NCBI RefSeq assembly: GCF_900103865.1
Contig: NZ_FNII01000014.1
Location: forward strand, 1 to 64,000
DNA: 64,000 nucleotides
Direction of reading: 5' to 3'
Source of the DNA: Vreelandella arcis
GTDB lineage: Bacteria; Pseudomonadota; Gammaproteobacteria; Pseudomonadales; Halomonadaceae
Of this stretch, positions 26,857 to 36,364 are shown one piece after another. Both the position numbers and the translations under genes were made by a program. Below the pieces are notes generated by a model. It had not been told where the DNA came from. It ran no database searches and was given only the letters and a program-made list of their open reading frames with translations. Position 1 is the stretch's first letter. Each line of letters begins with the position of its first letter.

Positions 26857-27048
26857 GGTTCTCTCCTAGATTATTAGGTAGTCAGCAACACAGCATGCCC
26901 AAAAGTAATGGCATTTTTGTTGCACTAGGATGTCGTGATTATGACGATAACACGCTAGGAGAGTTCCATAGGCAAGCGCTTAAGGCGAGCGCCTGATAGA
27001 GAGCACGTGAACAGCTCGCAAAGAGACGCCTGCCCGGCAAACAGCTGG

Positions 27049-27342
27049 CTATTGGTATTCGGAGGGGTCGATCGCTTTGCCTAACGAATTACGGTCAATC
27101 CAGTTACCCGCTTTGGTCTGCTTGTAACGAAACACCACCTTATCGCCTACCTTGACCGGCACCTCAGAGTCTTCGGTTTGATAGCTGTATTTTTCGCCAT
27201 CGACCTCTATGTAATACCGGTACAGATCCGGCATGCCCAGCCACTCTTTAAACGGCCCTTCACGCTCAAGCGATTGCAATTCGCCACGCGCTTCTAACTT
27301 GGGTAGACGCTGACGATTGCCGCGCCGAAAACCACCTGCCAT
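27049..27342 (-). CDS. Conserved-looking hypothetical protein (97 aa)
   Basis: Not recognised. The protein has a basic N-terminus (GGFRRGNRQRLPKLEARGE) and then a beta-rich part: YRYYIEVDGEKYSYQTEDSEVPVKVGDKVVFRYKQTKAGNWIDRNSLG. The VKVGDKVVFRY phrase suggests a small beta-barrel such as an OB or SH3-like fold. AAGGGGAG precedes the ATG. It stands alone between two minus-strand genes, with 190 bases of apparently empty sequence downstream. Confidence 0.7.
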   Translation of the reverse strand: MAGGFRRGNRQRLPKLEARGELQSLEREGPFKEWLGMPDLYRYYIEVDGEKYSYQTEDSEVPVKVGDKVVFRYKQTKAGNWIDRNSLGKAIDPSEYQ

Positions 27343-27406
27343 GTTGTGCTCCCCTTCTATTTGCTAATGCGCTGAGCATTATACGAACTTAACCCATAGG
27401 CTCAAG

Positions 27407-30316
27407 TTAGTCGCCAAAGGCTTCACCGTAACTATCCGGCGCCAGATCTTCAAAGCGTGTATACCGGCCGATAAAGGCCATATGCACGGTGCCAATGGGG
27501 CCGTTACGCTGCTTACCAATAATCAGCTCGGCAATGCCCTGATTATCAGGGTTATCCGGATTATAGACTTCATCGCGATAAACGAAGGCGATAACGTCTG
27601 CATCCTGTTCAATCGCGCCCGATTCACGTAGATCCGACATGACCGGACGCTTATTGGGACGCTGCTCAAGCGAGCGGTTAAGCTGCGACAGTGCCACCAC
27701 GGGGCAGTTGAATTCTTTCGCCAAACCTTTCAATGAACGGGAAATTTCAGAGATCTCACCGGTACGGTTTTCGGAAAAGCCGGTAATCTGCATCAGCTGC
27801 AGATAGTCGATCATAATCAACGCCATGTTGCCGTGCTCACGCACCACGCGGCGAATACGCGAGCGCATTTCATTGGGCGATAGCGCCGCGGTATCGTCAA
27901 TAAACAGCTGCTTATCTTTTAACAGATTCACCGCTGAGGTCAGGCGCGGCCAATCTTCATCTTCCAACTGACCGGTACGCACCCGAGTCTGGTCGATACG
28001 CCCTAGGGAGGACAGCATCCGCAGCATCAACGATTCGGCGGGCATCTCCATGGAAAATACCATCACCGGTTTGTCACTCGCAATTACCGCGTGCTCCACC
28101 AGATTCATGGCGAAGGTGGTGTTATGAACACAAATATCTTCCGCGACGAAGTTGTGAGTGTCATCTACCGTCAAGTCATAAACCTGCTGCATACCGAGCG
28201 GCTCGATGGCGACAACCTCATCCCAATAAACATCGGATGAAGCTAAATTTTCGAGGTATACATCCCCCTCTAACAGGCGGGCATACTCGGCAGCTCGTTG
28301 GCGCGATAGGAAACGCTCACTTCGGCCTGACAAATGCGAGTTATAACCAACCGGCAAGGGTTCATCCGATTGCGCGAACAGCTCGCTCCAAGAACGTTCT
28401 CCTTTTTTAGCAAGCACATAGCGATTGACCGATTTTGGCAAGCTATCGCGGTTACTGTGCGTGCGCTTAGTGTTAAGACAGTCGCCAAGCGCTTCTAAGG
28501 CCTGCTCTTTACTAAAGATACCAACGTCTTGGATAAAGCGTTTTTGGCTTGCCTGGTCGATTATCTCAAGCTCCCAGGGTGATTGGCGCAGATTGGCATA
28601 GTGATTCTGCTTCTCACGAATTTTGCTCAAAATACCAAAACGCAGTAGCAAGTGCTGTACATCGCGGATCAGTTCACGGCTTGAGGAGGCATAGCTGATA
28701 CGGCCTTGGCCATTTGCCTGTACAAAGGCGCTGCCATCGCAGGCAAAGAGGCGGTTTAGAAATAGGGCTAACTGCTGTTTAGGTAAACGAAATATGCCGT
28801 CTGGCATCCGCTTGTGCAGTGCCTTTTTTGCCCATACACCGTGCGCTTCAAGAAACTGCCTGACAGGGTTCGGCGCATTTTTTGCAACAGCGCTATAGTC
28901 AGATGCAAGGTTGTCACCCATCAAAGGCATGTTCAACGTCTCGCAAAGACGCATGTACGTTGTCTGAACGGGAACAGCGTTTCCGTTACACCAGGCACTC
29001 ACCGCTGCTTTACTCACATTTAGCAACGAGGCAAGCGCTTCCCCGGTTATGTTCTTGGCCTGAAGTTTCTCACGCAGTGTTTGTGAAAACTGCTCCCTCA
29101 AAGGGTGAAAGCGGGCTGCATCCCTACTCACCCGCAAGACAGGTGCCCGGTCAGCCCCTTTTTCGGCACTTTCAACCAAGCGACACGTTACGCCAGGGAA
29201 ATGACTCACCGCTTGGGTAAAATCAGCACGCAATTCCGGGCTGTTATTGGTGAACATGGGGCAGGTTTGTGTTGTGCCGCCATCAGCCAACATAAAAGCC
29301 AAGGTTTTCACTTGGTGCTCAGGCATGGCGTCATGACCAAACACCGGTATCTCACGAGGCACAGCAATGCGCTCGCCAACGGCTATCTTTTCCAGCGGCT
29401 GCCAGCCATCTCCGGTTAAAAACGGGTGCGTCAGCGTTGTGGCAACTTCTCTCCCTGTCACGGTACGCACACGAAAAACGGGCTTTTTACCGTCATCGAC
29501 AAACGCCGATGCACATGATTGCTTCAGTTTGAAATCATCGGTTAGTGTTAGAAGCGGTGCTTGTTGACGAGCCACTAGTTCATCAATCGTGACCAGCGCG
29601 CCAGTGTCAGGGTCTACCAGTCGCGACCCACTCATCAAACACTTGCCCATTGACGGACGCCCGGCAATAATCACCAGGTCAGACGGCTGAAGCCCCGAGG
29701 TCATGCCATCGAGGTCACGAAAGCCCGATGACAAACCGGTCATTTCCCCTTTGAGATTGAACAGCTCGTCGATACGGTCGACCGCCTTGGTCAACAGGTC
29801 GCTCATGCCAATGGGGCCGCCGGTTTTGGGGCGCTCCTCGGCAATTTGGAATACCAGGCGCTCGGCTTCGTTGAGCAATTCATCGGCGGGCCGCCCCTGG
29901 GGAGCAAACGCGCCTTCGGCGATCTGGTTAGCAGCGCGGATCAGCTTTCTCAGTGTCGCGCGCTCGCGCACGATATCGGCGTAGGCCCGAATATTGCTCG
30001 CTGAGGGGGTGTTCCTCGCCAGCTCCGCCAGAAAGGCCAGCCCGCCCACCGTGTCCAGTTGGTCGCGGTCTTCCAGCGCTTCAGAGAGGGTCACCACATC
30101 CATTGGCTGTCCCGACTCGGCCAGATGGATCATCACGTTGAACACCAGGCGGTGTTCATAGCGATAAAAATCATCGGCGACTAAGCGGTCGGAAATATGA
30201 TCCCAGGCCTGGTTATCCAGCATTAGCCCACCCAGCACCGACTGCTCCGCTTCTAGCGAGTGGGGCGGCAGCTTGAGCGCTGCCGTTTCCTGATCAGCGG
30301 GTGGCTGGTCCTGCAT
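27407..30316 (-). CDS. dnaB: Replicative DNA helicase DnaB containing an intein
   Basis: A 969-aa precursor; removing the intein (residues 226-732) leaves a normal 462-aa DnaB. The N-terminal primase-interacting domain spans residues 15-150 and the linker region residues 150-205. The RecA-like core begins LVIIAGRPSMGK and resumes after the intein with TTFAMNLVEHAV. Later motifs are VFSMEMPAESLMLRML, LIMIDYLQLM (Walker B), VVALSQLNRSLEQR and SDLRESGAIEQDADVIAFVYR. The GAGGAA site supports the ATG. It unwinds DNA ahead of the fork as a hexamer. The ribosomal gene cluster rpsF-rpsR-rplI is upstream on the same strand, a common arrangement. Confidence 0.97.
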   Translation of the reverse strand: MQDQPPADQETAALKLPPHSLEAEQSVLGGLMLDNQAWDHISDRLVADDFYRYEHRLVFNVMIHLAESGQPMDVVTLSEALEDRDQLDTVGGLAFLAELARNTPSASNIRAYADIVRERATLRKLIRAANQIAEGAFAPQGRPADELLNEAERLVFQIAEERPKTGGPIGMSDLLTKAVDRIDELFNLKGEMTGLSSGFRDLDGMTSGLQPSDLVIIAGRPSMGKCLMSGSRLVDPDTGALVTIDELVARQQAPLLTLTDDFKLKQSCASAFVDDGKKPVFRVRTVTGREVATTLTHPFLTGDGWQPLEKIAVGERIAVPREIPVFGHDAMPEHQVKTLAFMLADGGTTQTCPMFTNNSPELRADFTQAVSHFPGVTCRLVESAEKGADRAPVLRVSRDAARFHPLREQFSQTLREKLQAKNITGEALASLLNVSKAAVSAWCNGNAVPVQTTYMRLCETLNMPLMGDNLASDYSAVAKNAPNPVRQFLEAHGVWAKKALHKRMPDGIFRLPKQQLALFLNRLFACDGSAFVQANGQGRISYASSSRELIRDVQHLLLRFGILSKIREKQNHYANLRQSPWELEIIDQASQKRFIQDVGIFSKEQALEALGDCLNTKRTHSNRDSLPKSVNRYVLAKKGERSWSELFAQSDEPLPVGYNSHLSGRSERFLSRQRAAEYARLLEGDVYLENLASSDVYWDEVVAIEPLGMQQVYDLTVDDTHNFVAEDICVHNTTFAMNLVEHAVIASDKPVMVFSMEMPAESLMLRMLSSLGRIDQTRVRTGQLEDEDWPRLTSAVNLLKDKQLFIDDTAALSPNEMRSRIRRVVREHGNMALIMIDYLQLMQITGFSENRTGEISEISRSLKGLAKEFNCPVVALSQLNRSLEQRPNKRPVMSDLRESGAIEQDADVIAFVYRDEVYNPDNPDNQGIAELIIGKQRNGPIGTVHMAFIGRYTRFEDLAPDSYGEAFGD
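28121..29641 (-). mobile_element. DnaB intein with LAGLIDADG-like endonuclease and embedded HTH (507 aa)
   Basis: The insert interrupts the Walker A loop between K225 and the following TT. It begins with Cys (CLMSGSRLVDPDTG, block A), has block B with TLTH at intein residues 69-72 and FLTGDGWQPLEKIAVGERI, and ends VYDLTVDDTHNFVAEDICVHN with the His-Asn pair; the +1 residue is Thr. The central region has two degenerate LAGLIDADG motifs, LAFMLADGG (about 114-122) and LNRLFACDGSA (about 295-305). Between them is a Xre-like HTH, NITGEALASLLNVSKAAVSAWCNG (about 197-220). All splicing residues are present, so self-excision is expected. Endonuclease activity is uncertain because the acidic residues are partly conserved. 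Confidence 0.95.
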
Positions 30317-30447
30317 AGCAAGTTCCTCTTGTTAACGCCTCTAATCAGCGGGGGTAAAGGCTAATGGCCGATAGGCGCCTAATCTTAGCGGCGAACGCCG
30401 CTCATCACTACCCAAAGCGTCGCCTTGACCAACAGGCTAACAATAAT

Positions 30448-30476
30448 AAAGGGCGCGGGGGTTGCCCGCGCCCTTT
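30448..30476 (-). terminator. Terminator after rplI
   Basis: AAAGGGCGCGGG (30448-30459) pairs perfectly with CCCGCGCCCTTT (30465-30476); on the minus strand it is followed by TATTATTGTT. It separates the ribosomal operon from dnaB. Confidence 0.8.
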
Positions 30477-30500
30477 AAGACGTTGATGAACGCGCAGCGA

Positions 30501-30947
30501 TTACTCTGCGACGACCACCACGCGTACAACGGCGTCCACTTCAGCGTGCAAGTGAAGTGAGATGTCGTACTCGCCTGTCTGGCGAATCGGCCCGAGAGGC
30601 ATACGAACTTCGCTCTTGGCGATGTCGAAGCCTGCAGACGAAATGGCGTCTGCCAAATCGCGGGGACCAATGGAACCAAACAGCTTGCCTTCATCGCCTG
30701 CTTTGGAGACCAACGACAGTTCGATGTCGTTGAGCTGCTCAGCGCGCGCTTGGGCTTCTGCTTTGCGCTCTGCCGCTTGGGCTTCGAGCTCAGCACGCTG
30801 CGCTTCAAAAGCTGCAACGTTATCTTTAGTCGCCGGTACCGCTAAGCCGTAAGGCACTAGGTAGTTACGACCATAACCAGGCTTGACGGTGACCTTGTCA
30901 CCTAGGCCGCCCAGCTTACCAATCTTGTCGAGCAGAATGACTTCCAT
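30501..30947 (-). CDS. rplI: 50S ribosomal protein L9
   Basis: A 148-aa protein starting [34 protein letters not shown], the L9 N-terminal domain, followed by the long connecting helix rich in Ala/Glu and a C-terminal domain with [14 protein letters not shown]. It is the last gene of the rpsF-rpsR-DUF2232-rplI cluster. Confidence 0.97.
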   Translation of the reverse strand: MEVILLDKIGKLGGLGDKVTVKPGYGRNYLVPYGLAVPATKDNVAAFEAQRAELEAQAAERKAEAQARAEQLNDIELSLVSKAGDEGKLFGSIGPRDLADAISSAGFDIAKSEVRMPLGPIRQTGEYDISLHLHAEVDAVVRVVVVAE

Positions 30948-30962
30948 CTCGTAAACCTCTAG

Positions 30963-31814
30963 TCAATTGCTGCGGGCAAGGCGTGCGCGAATGTTCGCGA
31001 ATGTATCAATCAGCCCCAACAGCAGCACAATGAGAATCGTGGGCCAGGTCGTGATTAGCAGCACATAAAAAGCCACCAGCCACAGCCCGTTCATCCCCTT
31101 TATTCCAACAATACCATGCACTAATGCAATGCCAGCCACTAGCAGCGGGATCCATGCCAGCATCGCCAACGCCGAAATACCCAACACCATGCTGATAACA
31201 CTCAAGACAACCAGCAAAATGAGTTCTTTCGGTGTTAAACGCAGGCCATGAAACTCTGCACGAAAGCCCCCGGGGTTATAAAGCCCGGCTTGCCAGCTCC
31301 GTGCGAGCGCCAAGCAGGCAACCGCGGCAAGCAACACCACAAACCCGGTTACACCACCAACGACGAGCCCGGCTAAGCGCTGGGTATCGTAGCCTTGGTT
31401 GGCGAACTCATTGAGCATCTGGTCGATTTCTTGCGAGCTTTGTCGTAGCTGTTCGAGCATTTGCTCGGTACCCGCCGGCGGGCTAAAAATGCCGATTTGC
31501 ACCATCACAGCAGCGGCGATTGAGCCCAGTATGAGCGCTTCACCCCAGCGCATTCGCTCGCGCAGAACAACGGCCATCAGCGTCACCAGCAATATACTGG
31601 CAAGCGGAATCACATCGCCCTGCACCCACCACATACCCGCTGGCAGTGCCGCCGCTATGGTCACCGGTAACGCTGACGCGAACCCGCGACGGAGCGTTAC
31701 CAATGCACTGATAGCGGCACCTAGCCAAAATAGCCAGGGCACGAAGCTTGCGAGCGCTGCCCCGCCTGCGGCGTAGGGCGTGCCACGCATTAGCCATCGC
31801 GCCAGTGCTAGCAT
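30963..31814 (-). CDS. DUF2232-like membrane protein within the ribosomal operon
   Basis: A 283-aa hydrophobic protein with about eight membrane spans, including TPYAAGGAALASFVPWLFWLGA, VISMVLGISALAMLAWIPLLVAGIALVHG and LLITTWPTILIVLLLGLID. Proteins of this kind sit between rpsR and rplI in many gammaproteobacteria and are annotated as DUF2232. The function is unknown. The start is ATG 31814 or the adjacent GTG 31817; no strong ribosome site is seen, so translation may depend on the neighbouring genes. Confidence 0.78.
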   Translation of the reverse strand: MLALARWLMRGTPYAAGGAALASFVPWLFWLGAAISALVTLRRGFASALPVTIAAALPAGMWWVQGDVIPLASILLVTLMAVVLRERMRWGEALILGSIAAAVMVQIGIFSPPAGTEQMLEQLRQSSQEIDQMLNEFANQGYDTQRLAGLVVGGVTGFVVLLAAVACLALARSWQAGLYNPGGFRAEFHGLRLTPKELILLVVLSVISMVLGISALAMLAWIPLLVAGIALVHGIVGIKGMNGLWLVAFYVLLITTWPTILIVLLLGLIDTFANIRARLARSN

Positions 31815-31826
31815 CACGTTAAGCGC

Positions 31827-32054
31827 TTACTGGTGGCTGTCGGAGTAGGGCAGCAGCGCCAAGTAGCGCGAACGCTTAATAGCCGTTGCCAGCTGACGCT
31901 GGTAGCGAGCTCTTGTGCCGGTAATACGGCTCGGGACAATCTTACCGGTTTCGGTGATGTAAGCCTTCAGCGTGTCGAGATCTTTGTAGTCGATCTGCTT
32001 GACGCCTTCGGCTGTGAAGCGGCAAAACTTACGGCGACGGAAAAAACGTGCCAT
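31827..32054 (-). CDS. rpsR: 30S ribosomal protein S18
   Basis: A 75-aa protein with the S18 core: [44 protein letters not shown] and [20 protein letters not shown]. It binds S6 on the platform of the small subunit. It lies between rpsF and the DUF2232-like gene, all on the minus strand. Confidence 0.98.
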   Translation of the reverse strand: MARFFRRRKFCRFTAEGVKQIDYKDLDTLKAYITETGKIVPSRITGTRARYQRQLATAIKRSRYLALLPYSDSHQ

Positions 32055-32090
32055 GGAATAAGCTCCTTAAATTACGTGCAGTGAATAAAT

Positions 32091-32471
32091 TCAGGCAGTT
32101 TCGGTGTCTGCTTCAGCGCGCGGTTTTTCTTCGCGACGCGGACGCTTTTCTTCTGCCGGCTTCATCATCGGCGACGCTTCGGTAACGGCTTCTTTACAGC
32201 GCACTACCAAGCTGCGGATGATGGCATCGTTGAAGCGGAAGATATTCTCGATTTCGTCGAGCGTCTCACCGTTACATTCAACGTTCATCAGCACGTAATG
32301 GGCTTTATGGATCTTGTTGATCGGGTAAGCCAGGTGACGACGGCCCCAATCTTCCAGGCGATGCACAGTGCCGCCGCTTTCGGTGACGAGGCTGGTGTAG
32401 CGCTCGACCATCGCGGGGACTTGCTCGCTTTGATCCGGGTGGACCATAAACACGATTTCGTAATGACGCAT
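32091..32471 (-). CDS. rpsF: 30S ribosomal protein S6
   Basis: A 126-aa protein with [45 protein letters not shown] and [14 protein letters not shown]. The tail is rich in Glu, Lys and Arg as in other S6 proteins that are glutamylated by RimK. AAGGAG precedes the ATG. First gene of the ribosomal cluster; the 218-bp leader upstream must hold its promoter. Confidence 0.97.
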   Translation of the reverse strand: MRHYEIVFMVHPDQSEQVPAMVERYTSLVTESGGTVHRLEDWGRRHLAYPINKIHKAHYVLMNVECNGETLDEIENIFRFNDAIIRSLVVRCKEAVTEASPMMKPAEEKRPRREEKPRAEADTETA

Positions 32472-32640
32472 GGGATCTCCTTGCGGTTTGACAGCTTCTT
32501 ATGCGAGCGCACTTGGCAAAACGACATAGAAGCAAGGAGTTAACTGAAATGCGGTTCGCACACTGATCAGATCAATGGCGTCAGCATCAAGCAGAACAAC
32601 GGTCTGTAACAACCGTACATAGCACCGTTCATAAGAACGA

Positions 32641-32667
32641 GCGCCCGATTGCAAGGCAAACGGGCGC
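32641..32667 (-). terminator. Probable terminator of rlmB
   Basis: GCGCCCG (32641-32647) pairs with CGGGCGC (32661-32667), with an inner TTGC/GCAA extension. On the minus strand the downstream sequence is TCGTTCTT, moderately T-rich. Confidence 0.55.
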
Positions 32668-32689
32668 ATGTATTCTAGAAGGGGCCGGG

Positions 32690-33475
32690 TTAACTTGCAA
32701 GCTGGCGCTGACGCACAGCTTCAAATAAGCAGATACCTGCCGCGACGGATACGTTCAAACTCGACACCTGCCCGGCCATGGGCAGTTTTGCGAGGTTATC
32801 GCACGCTTCGCGGGTCAGGCGGCGCATGCCCTTCCCCTCAGCCCCCATGACCAGCGCCGTCGGGCCGACCATATTAATCTCGTATACGCTGGTGTCGGCC
32901 TCACCGGCGGCGCCGGTAATCCACACGCCCGCGTCTTTGAGCTTAGCCATTGCCCGGGCCAGATTGGTGACTTGATAAACAGGCACCACTTCGGCTGCAC
33001 CACAGGCCACTTTACGCACGGTCGCATTTAACGGCGCGGCTTTATCTTTCGCCACGATGACACCATGCGCACCAGCCGCATCGGCGCTGCGCAAACAAGC
33101 ACCGAAATTATGTACATCGGTGACGCCATCCAGCACGAGCAGCAACGGAGGCGTGGACGACGGCCACGCCCGCAACTTAAGCCAAAGCGACTCTTCGCTT
33201 TCAGGCGTTAACGGTGGGCAAAAAGCCACTACCCCTTGATGGGCGGCCCCTTGAGTTAGCTGGTCGAGCAGTGCCCGGGGATGCTCCTGAATCTGCGCCC
33301 CCTGGCTACGCGCCTGGGTTAAAAGCTCGCCCAAGCGGCTGCCGACACCTTGCTGCACCCATATTTCCTTCGGCGTTTCACCGCGTTCGAGCAGGCTTTG
33401 CAAGGCGTGTACACCGTACACCTGATCCAGCCCATCCGGCGTGCGCGGGCGCTTCTTGGACGCTGCCGATTTCAT
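32690..33475 (-). CDS. rlmB: 23S rRNA Gm2251 2'-O-methyltransferase RlmB
   Basis: A 261-aa SpoU-type methyltransferase. The N-terminal substrate domain has GLDQVYGVHALQSLLERG. The SPOUT core has LLVLDGVTDVHNFGACLRSADAAGAHGVI, ALVMGAEGKGMRRLTREACD and the finish SLNVSVAAGICLFEAVRQR. It starts two bases after the rnr stop, so the two form an operon, as in E. coli. Confidence 0.96.
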   Translation of the reverse strand: MKSAASKKRPRTPDGLDQVYGVHALQSLLERGETPKEIWVQQGVGSRLGELLTQARSQGAQIQEHPRALLDQLTQGAAHQGVVAFCPPLTPESEESLWLKLRAWPSSTPPLLLVLDGVTDVHNFGACLRSADAAGAHGVIVAKDKAAPLNATVRKVACGAAEVVPVYQVTNLARAMAKLKDAGVWITGAAGEADTSVYEINMVGPTALVMGAEGKGMRRLTREACDNLAKLPMAGQVSSLNVSVAAGICLFEAVRQRQLAS

Positions 33476-33477
33476 AG

Positions 33478-35856
33478 TCAGCCTTTATTCGGTGATGGCT
33501 TACGCGGCCCTTTGCGCGTGCGGCGTGGGCCTCGGCGCTCGGGCTTGTCCTTACTGCTAGCGTTATTGCTGCCTTCGGTCGATGGCTTTTTACGCGGCTG
33601 GCGACGCGGACGCGGCTTCTCGTCAGCCAGGGCAAAATCGATCTTGCGGTCGTCCATATCCACACGTGCCACTTGGACGCTTAGGCCATCACCCAGACGG
33701 TAAGTGGTACCGGTACGCTCGCCTTTCAGGCGGTGCTTTTCCGCCTCGTAGTGGTAATAGTCAGACGGTAGCGACGTGACGTGAACCAGCCCTTCCACGT
33801 AAAACGCATCGAGACGCACGAACAGACCGAACTGAGTCACCGAGGCAATGGTGCCGTCGAAAGTTTCGCCCAGTTTGTCGGACATGAACTCGCACTTGAG
33901 CCAGCTTTCCACGTCGCGGGTGGCGTCGTCAGCACGGCGCTCGGTCATCGAGCAGTGCTCACCAAGCTCAAGCATATTCTCGAAGGTGTAAGGGCACCAT
34001 TTGCTCGGCGGCTCAACCGGTGCACCTTCTACCCGCAACACGGTGTTGGTTTGTCGCGGCCCACGAATCACCGAGCGAATCGCCCGATGGACCAAGAGGT
34101 CAGGGTAGCGGCGAATCGGTGATGTGAAGTGCGCGTAGGCTTGATAAGCCAAGCCAAAGTGACCTTCGTTTTGCGGCGAGTACACCGCTTGGTTCATCGA
34201 GCGCAGCATGACCGTTTGGATGATATCGAAATCGGGACGATCCTTGATGGTCTCACGCAGCGCCTGATAGTCCTGAGGGGTCGGCATATCACCGCCGCCC
34301 ACCGACAGCCCTAATTCATTCAGGAACAAACGCAGCTTATCGAGCCGCTCAGGTGTCGGCCGTTCATGGATACGATAAAGCGCCGGCAGATCGTGTTTAT
34401 CCAGGAAACGCGCGGTGGCGACGTTCGCCGCCAACATGCACTCTTCAATAAGCTTATGGGCGTCGTTACGGGTACGCGGCACAATTTTGTCGATCTTGCG
34501 CTCGTCATTAAAAATAATCGCCGTTTCGGTGGTATCGAAATCAATCGCACCGCGCTCTTCACGGGCTTTGCGCAGTAATTTGTAAAGCTCGTGAATGTTA
34601 TTAAGCGGTTTGACCAGCGCTGAGTGTTCCTTGCGCAGCGCTTCGCCTTCGTCGCTTTCCTCGTCCAGGATTGCCGCCACCTTGTTATAGGTAAGCCGCG
34701 CATGCGAGTTCATCACCGCTTCGTAAAAACGGTAGCGGCTGATGGCACCGGTCTTCGAGATGTTCATCTCGCAGACCATGACCAGCCGATCGACATGCGG
34801 GTTTAACGAACAAAGGCCATTGGAGAGCAGCTCCGGCAGCATGGGGACTACCTGACCCGGGAAATAAACCGAGTTGCCCCGCGTGCGCGCTTCGTCGTCA
34901 AGTGGCGTGCCGGGGCGCACATAATGCGAGACGTCAGCGATGGCGACCAACAGCTTCCAGCTGCCTGACTTGGTTTGCCAGGCACATACGGCATCATCAA
35001 AGTCCTTGGCCGACTCGTCATCAATGGTGACCAGCGGCGTGTCGCGCAGATCCACCCGGTGCTGTTTATCGTCTTCGAGCACTTCCGCGGAAATCTCGCT
35101 GATTTGATCCAGCACTTCGGGCGGAAACTCGGCGGGGATTTCATAACTGCGAATGGCGATATCGATTTCCATACCAGGATCCATGCGCTCGCCGAGCACC
35201 TCTATCACCTCCCCGACCGGCTGAACACGCGTAGCCGGCTGCTGGACAATCTTGGCCGAGATCACCTGCCCGTCTTGCGCACCACCGCAAGCGCTATGAG
35301 GAATAATCACTTCCTGGGTAATACGCGGATTTTCCGGAATCAGGATCCCGAATTCAGGCGTATTGCTGCGGTAAACACCGACGATGGTTTGCGTGTTGCG
35401 CGAGATAACATCCGCAATGGTGGCTTCATCGCGACCACGGCGGTCACGACCGCTAATCCGTACCAGCACGTGGTCACCGTGAAACACGCGACGCATTTGG
35501 CGCGGGGGCAACACGAGGTCGGGCTTCTTGCCGTCGTCACGCAATAAAAAGCCAAAGCCGTCGCGGTGGCCGAGCACTTTACCTTTCACCAAATCAAGCT
35601 TGTTAATCAGTGCATACGCCCCACGACGGTCGCGCAACACCTGACCGTCACGCTCCATAGCCGCTAAGCGACGGCGCACGGCTTCATGGTGATCCTCGTC
35701 TTCCAGGCCCAGCAGGCTACTCATTTTTTCGTGAGTAATGGGTTTGCCGTGCTGCTCTAGCGCAGCCAGCAAATACTCGCGGCTAGGCGCAGGGTTGTCG
35801 TATTTGTGCGCCTCGCGCTCGGCGTGCGGATCATCACTTAAGGTCCAGTACTTCAT
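33478..35856 (-). CDS. rnr: Ribonuclease R
   Basis: A 792-aa 3'-5' exoribonuclease. In order: a winged-helix start (REYLLAALEQHGKPITHEKM), two cold-shock domains, the RNB catalytic domain with LVTIDDESAKDFDDAVCA (metal-binding Asp residues) and RYPDLLVHRAIRSV, an S1 domain (GETFDGTIASVTQFGLFVRL) and a basic tail (RPRRQPRKKP). The ATG at 35856 has AAGGAT upstream; an ATG 12 codons earlier has no site. It degrades structured RNA, for example in trans-translation and cold. Confidence 0.96.
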   Translation of the reverse strand: MKYWTLSDDPHAEREAHKYDNPAPSREYLLAALEQHGKPITHEKMSSLLGLEDEDHHEAVRRRLAAMERDGQVLRDRRGAYALINKLDLVKGKVLGHRDGFGFLLRDDGKKPDLVLPPRQMRRVFHGDHVLVRISGRDRRGRDEATIADVISRNTQTIVGVYRSNTPEFGILIPENPRITQEVIIPHSACGGAQDGQVISAKIVQQPATRVQPVGEVIEVLGERMDPGMEIDIAIRSYEIPAEFPPEVLDQISEISAEVLEDDKQHRVDLRDTPLVTIDDESAKDFDDAVCAWQTKSGSWKLLVAIADVSHYVRPGTPLDDEARTRGNSVYFPGQVVPMLPELLSNGLCSLNPHVDRLVMVCEMNISKTGAISRYRFYEAVMNSHARLTYNKVAAILDEESDEGEALRKEHSALVKPLNNIHELYKLLRKAREERGAIDFDTTETAIIFNDERKIDKIVPRTRNDAHKLIEECMLAANVATARFLDKHDLPALYRIHERPTPERLDKLRLFLNELGLSVGGGDMPTPQDYQALRETIKDRPDFDIIQTVMLRSMNQAVYSPQNEGHFGLAYQAYAHFTSPIRRYPDLLVHRAIRSVIRGPRQTNTVLRVEGAPVEPPSKWCPYTFENMLELGEHCSMTERRADDATRDVESWLKCEFMSDKLGETFDGTIASVTQFGLFVRLDAFYVEGLVHVTSLPSDYYHYEAEKHRLKGERTGTTYRLGDGLSVQVARVDMDDRKIDFALADEKPRPRRQPRKKPSTEGSNNASSKDKPERRGPRRTRKGPRKPSPNKG

Positions 35857-36062
35857 GCGATCAACATCCTTGATTGCGTTGGCGGGAGGCATAAAAAAAG
35901 CGCGGACGGGGTACGTCGCGGGCGGGGGGTTTCAGCATCCGCTCGGCTGAAAATAATCATGTTTTGTTTGGTCATACGCGCAGTATAGCGCCGTGACTTC
36001 AATCACCCAACCACCTTGGCTATGATTATCGTATTTTGGCGCTGAAAACCCGCGCTTAACGC

Positions 36063-36090
36063 TTGCATTTAAGCAATACACGGGTATCAT
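36063..36090 (+). promoter_or_regulatory. Promoter of the tRNA-Leu cluster
   Basis: TTGCAT (36063-36068) and TATCAT (36085-36090), 16 bases apart, end 11 bases before the first tRNA. The match to sigma-70 boxes is good. Confidence 0.6.
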
Positions 36091-36101
36091 ACGCGCCACT
36101 T

Positions 36102-36188
36102 GCCCAGATGGCGGAATTGGTAGACGCGCTAGCTTCAGGTGCTAGTGTCCGTATGGACGTGGAGGTTCAAGTCCTCTTCTGGGCACCA
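36102..36188 (+). tRNA. tRNA-Leu (CAG), copy 1
   Basis: An 87-nt class II tRNA with CCA encoded. The acceptor is GCCCAGA/TCTGGGC. The anticodon loop TTCAGGT gives anticodon CAG, decoding CUG. The variable arm stem is GTCC/GGAC around GTAT. The T loop region is GGTTCAAGTCC. It differs from copies 2 and 3 at the last acceptor pair (A-T instead of G-C). Confidence 0.97.
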
Positions 36189-36245
36189 ATCAAACTCGTG
36201 TTATCCCCTTTTTACGAGTTGATGGGTGTTTTCAAGTTGTTGTTC

Positions 36246-36332
36246 GCCCAGGTGGCGGAATTGGTAGACGCGCTAGCTTCAGGTGCTAGTGACCGTATGG
36301 TCGTGGAGGTTCAAGTCCTCTCCTGGGCACCA
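36246..36332 (+). tRNA. tRNA-Leu (CAG), copy 2
   Basis: An 87-nt tRNA with CCA encoded and anticodon CAG. The acceptor is GCCCAGG/CCTGGGC. The variable-arm stem is GACC/GGTC, whereas copies 1 and 3 have GTCC/GGAC, a compensated pair change that keeps the stem. Confidence 0.97.
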
Positions 36333-36364
36333 ATCGAACACAACTGACAAGTGAAAAATGATGC

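Noticed and set aside
29639-29641. Frameshift or assembly error as the explanation for the oversized dnaB
   Set aside because: The insertion keeps frame at both ends and has complete intein splicing motifs.
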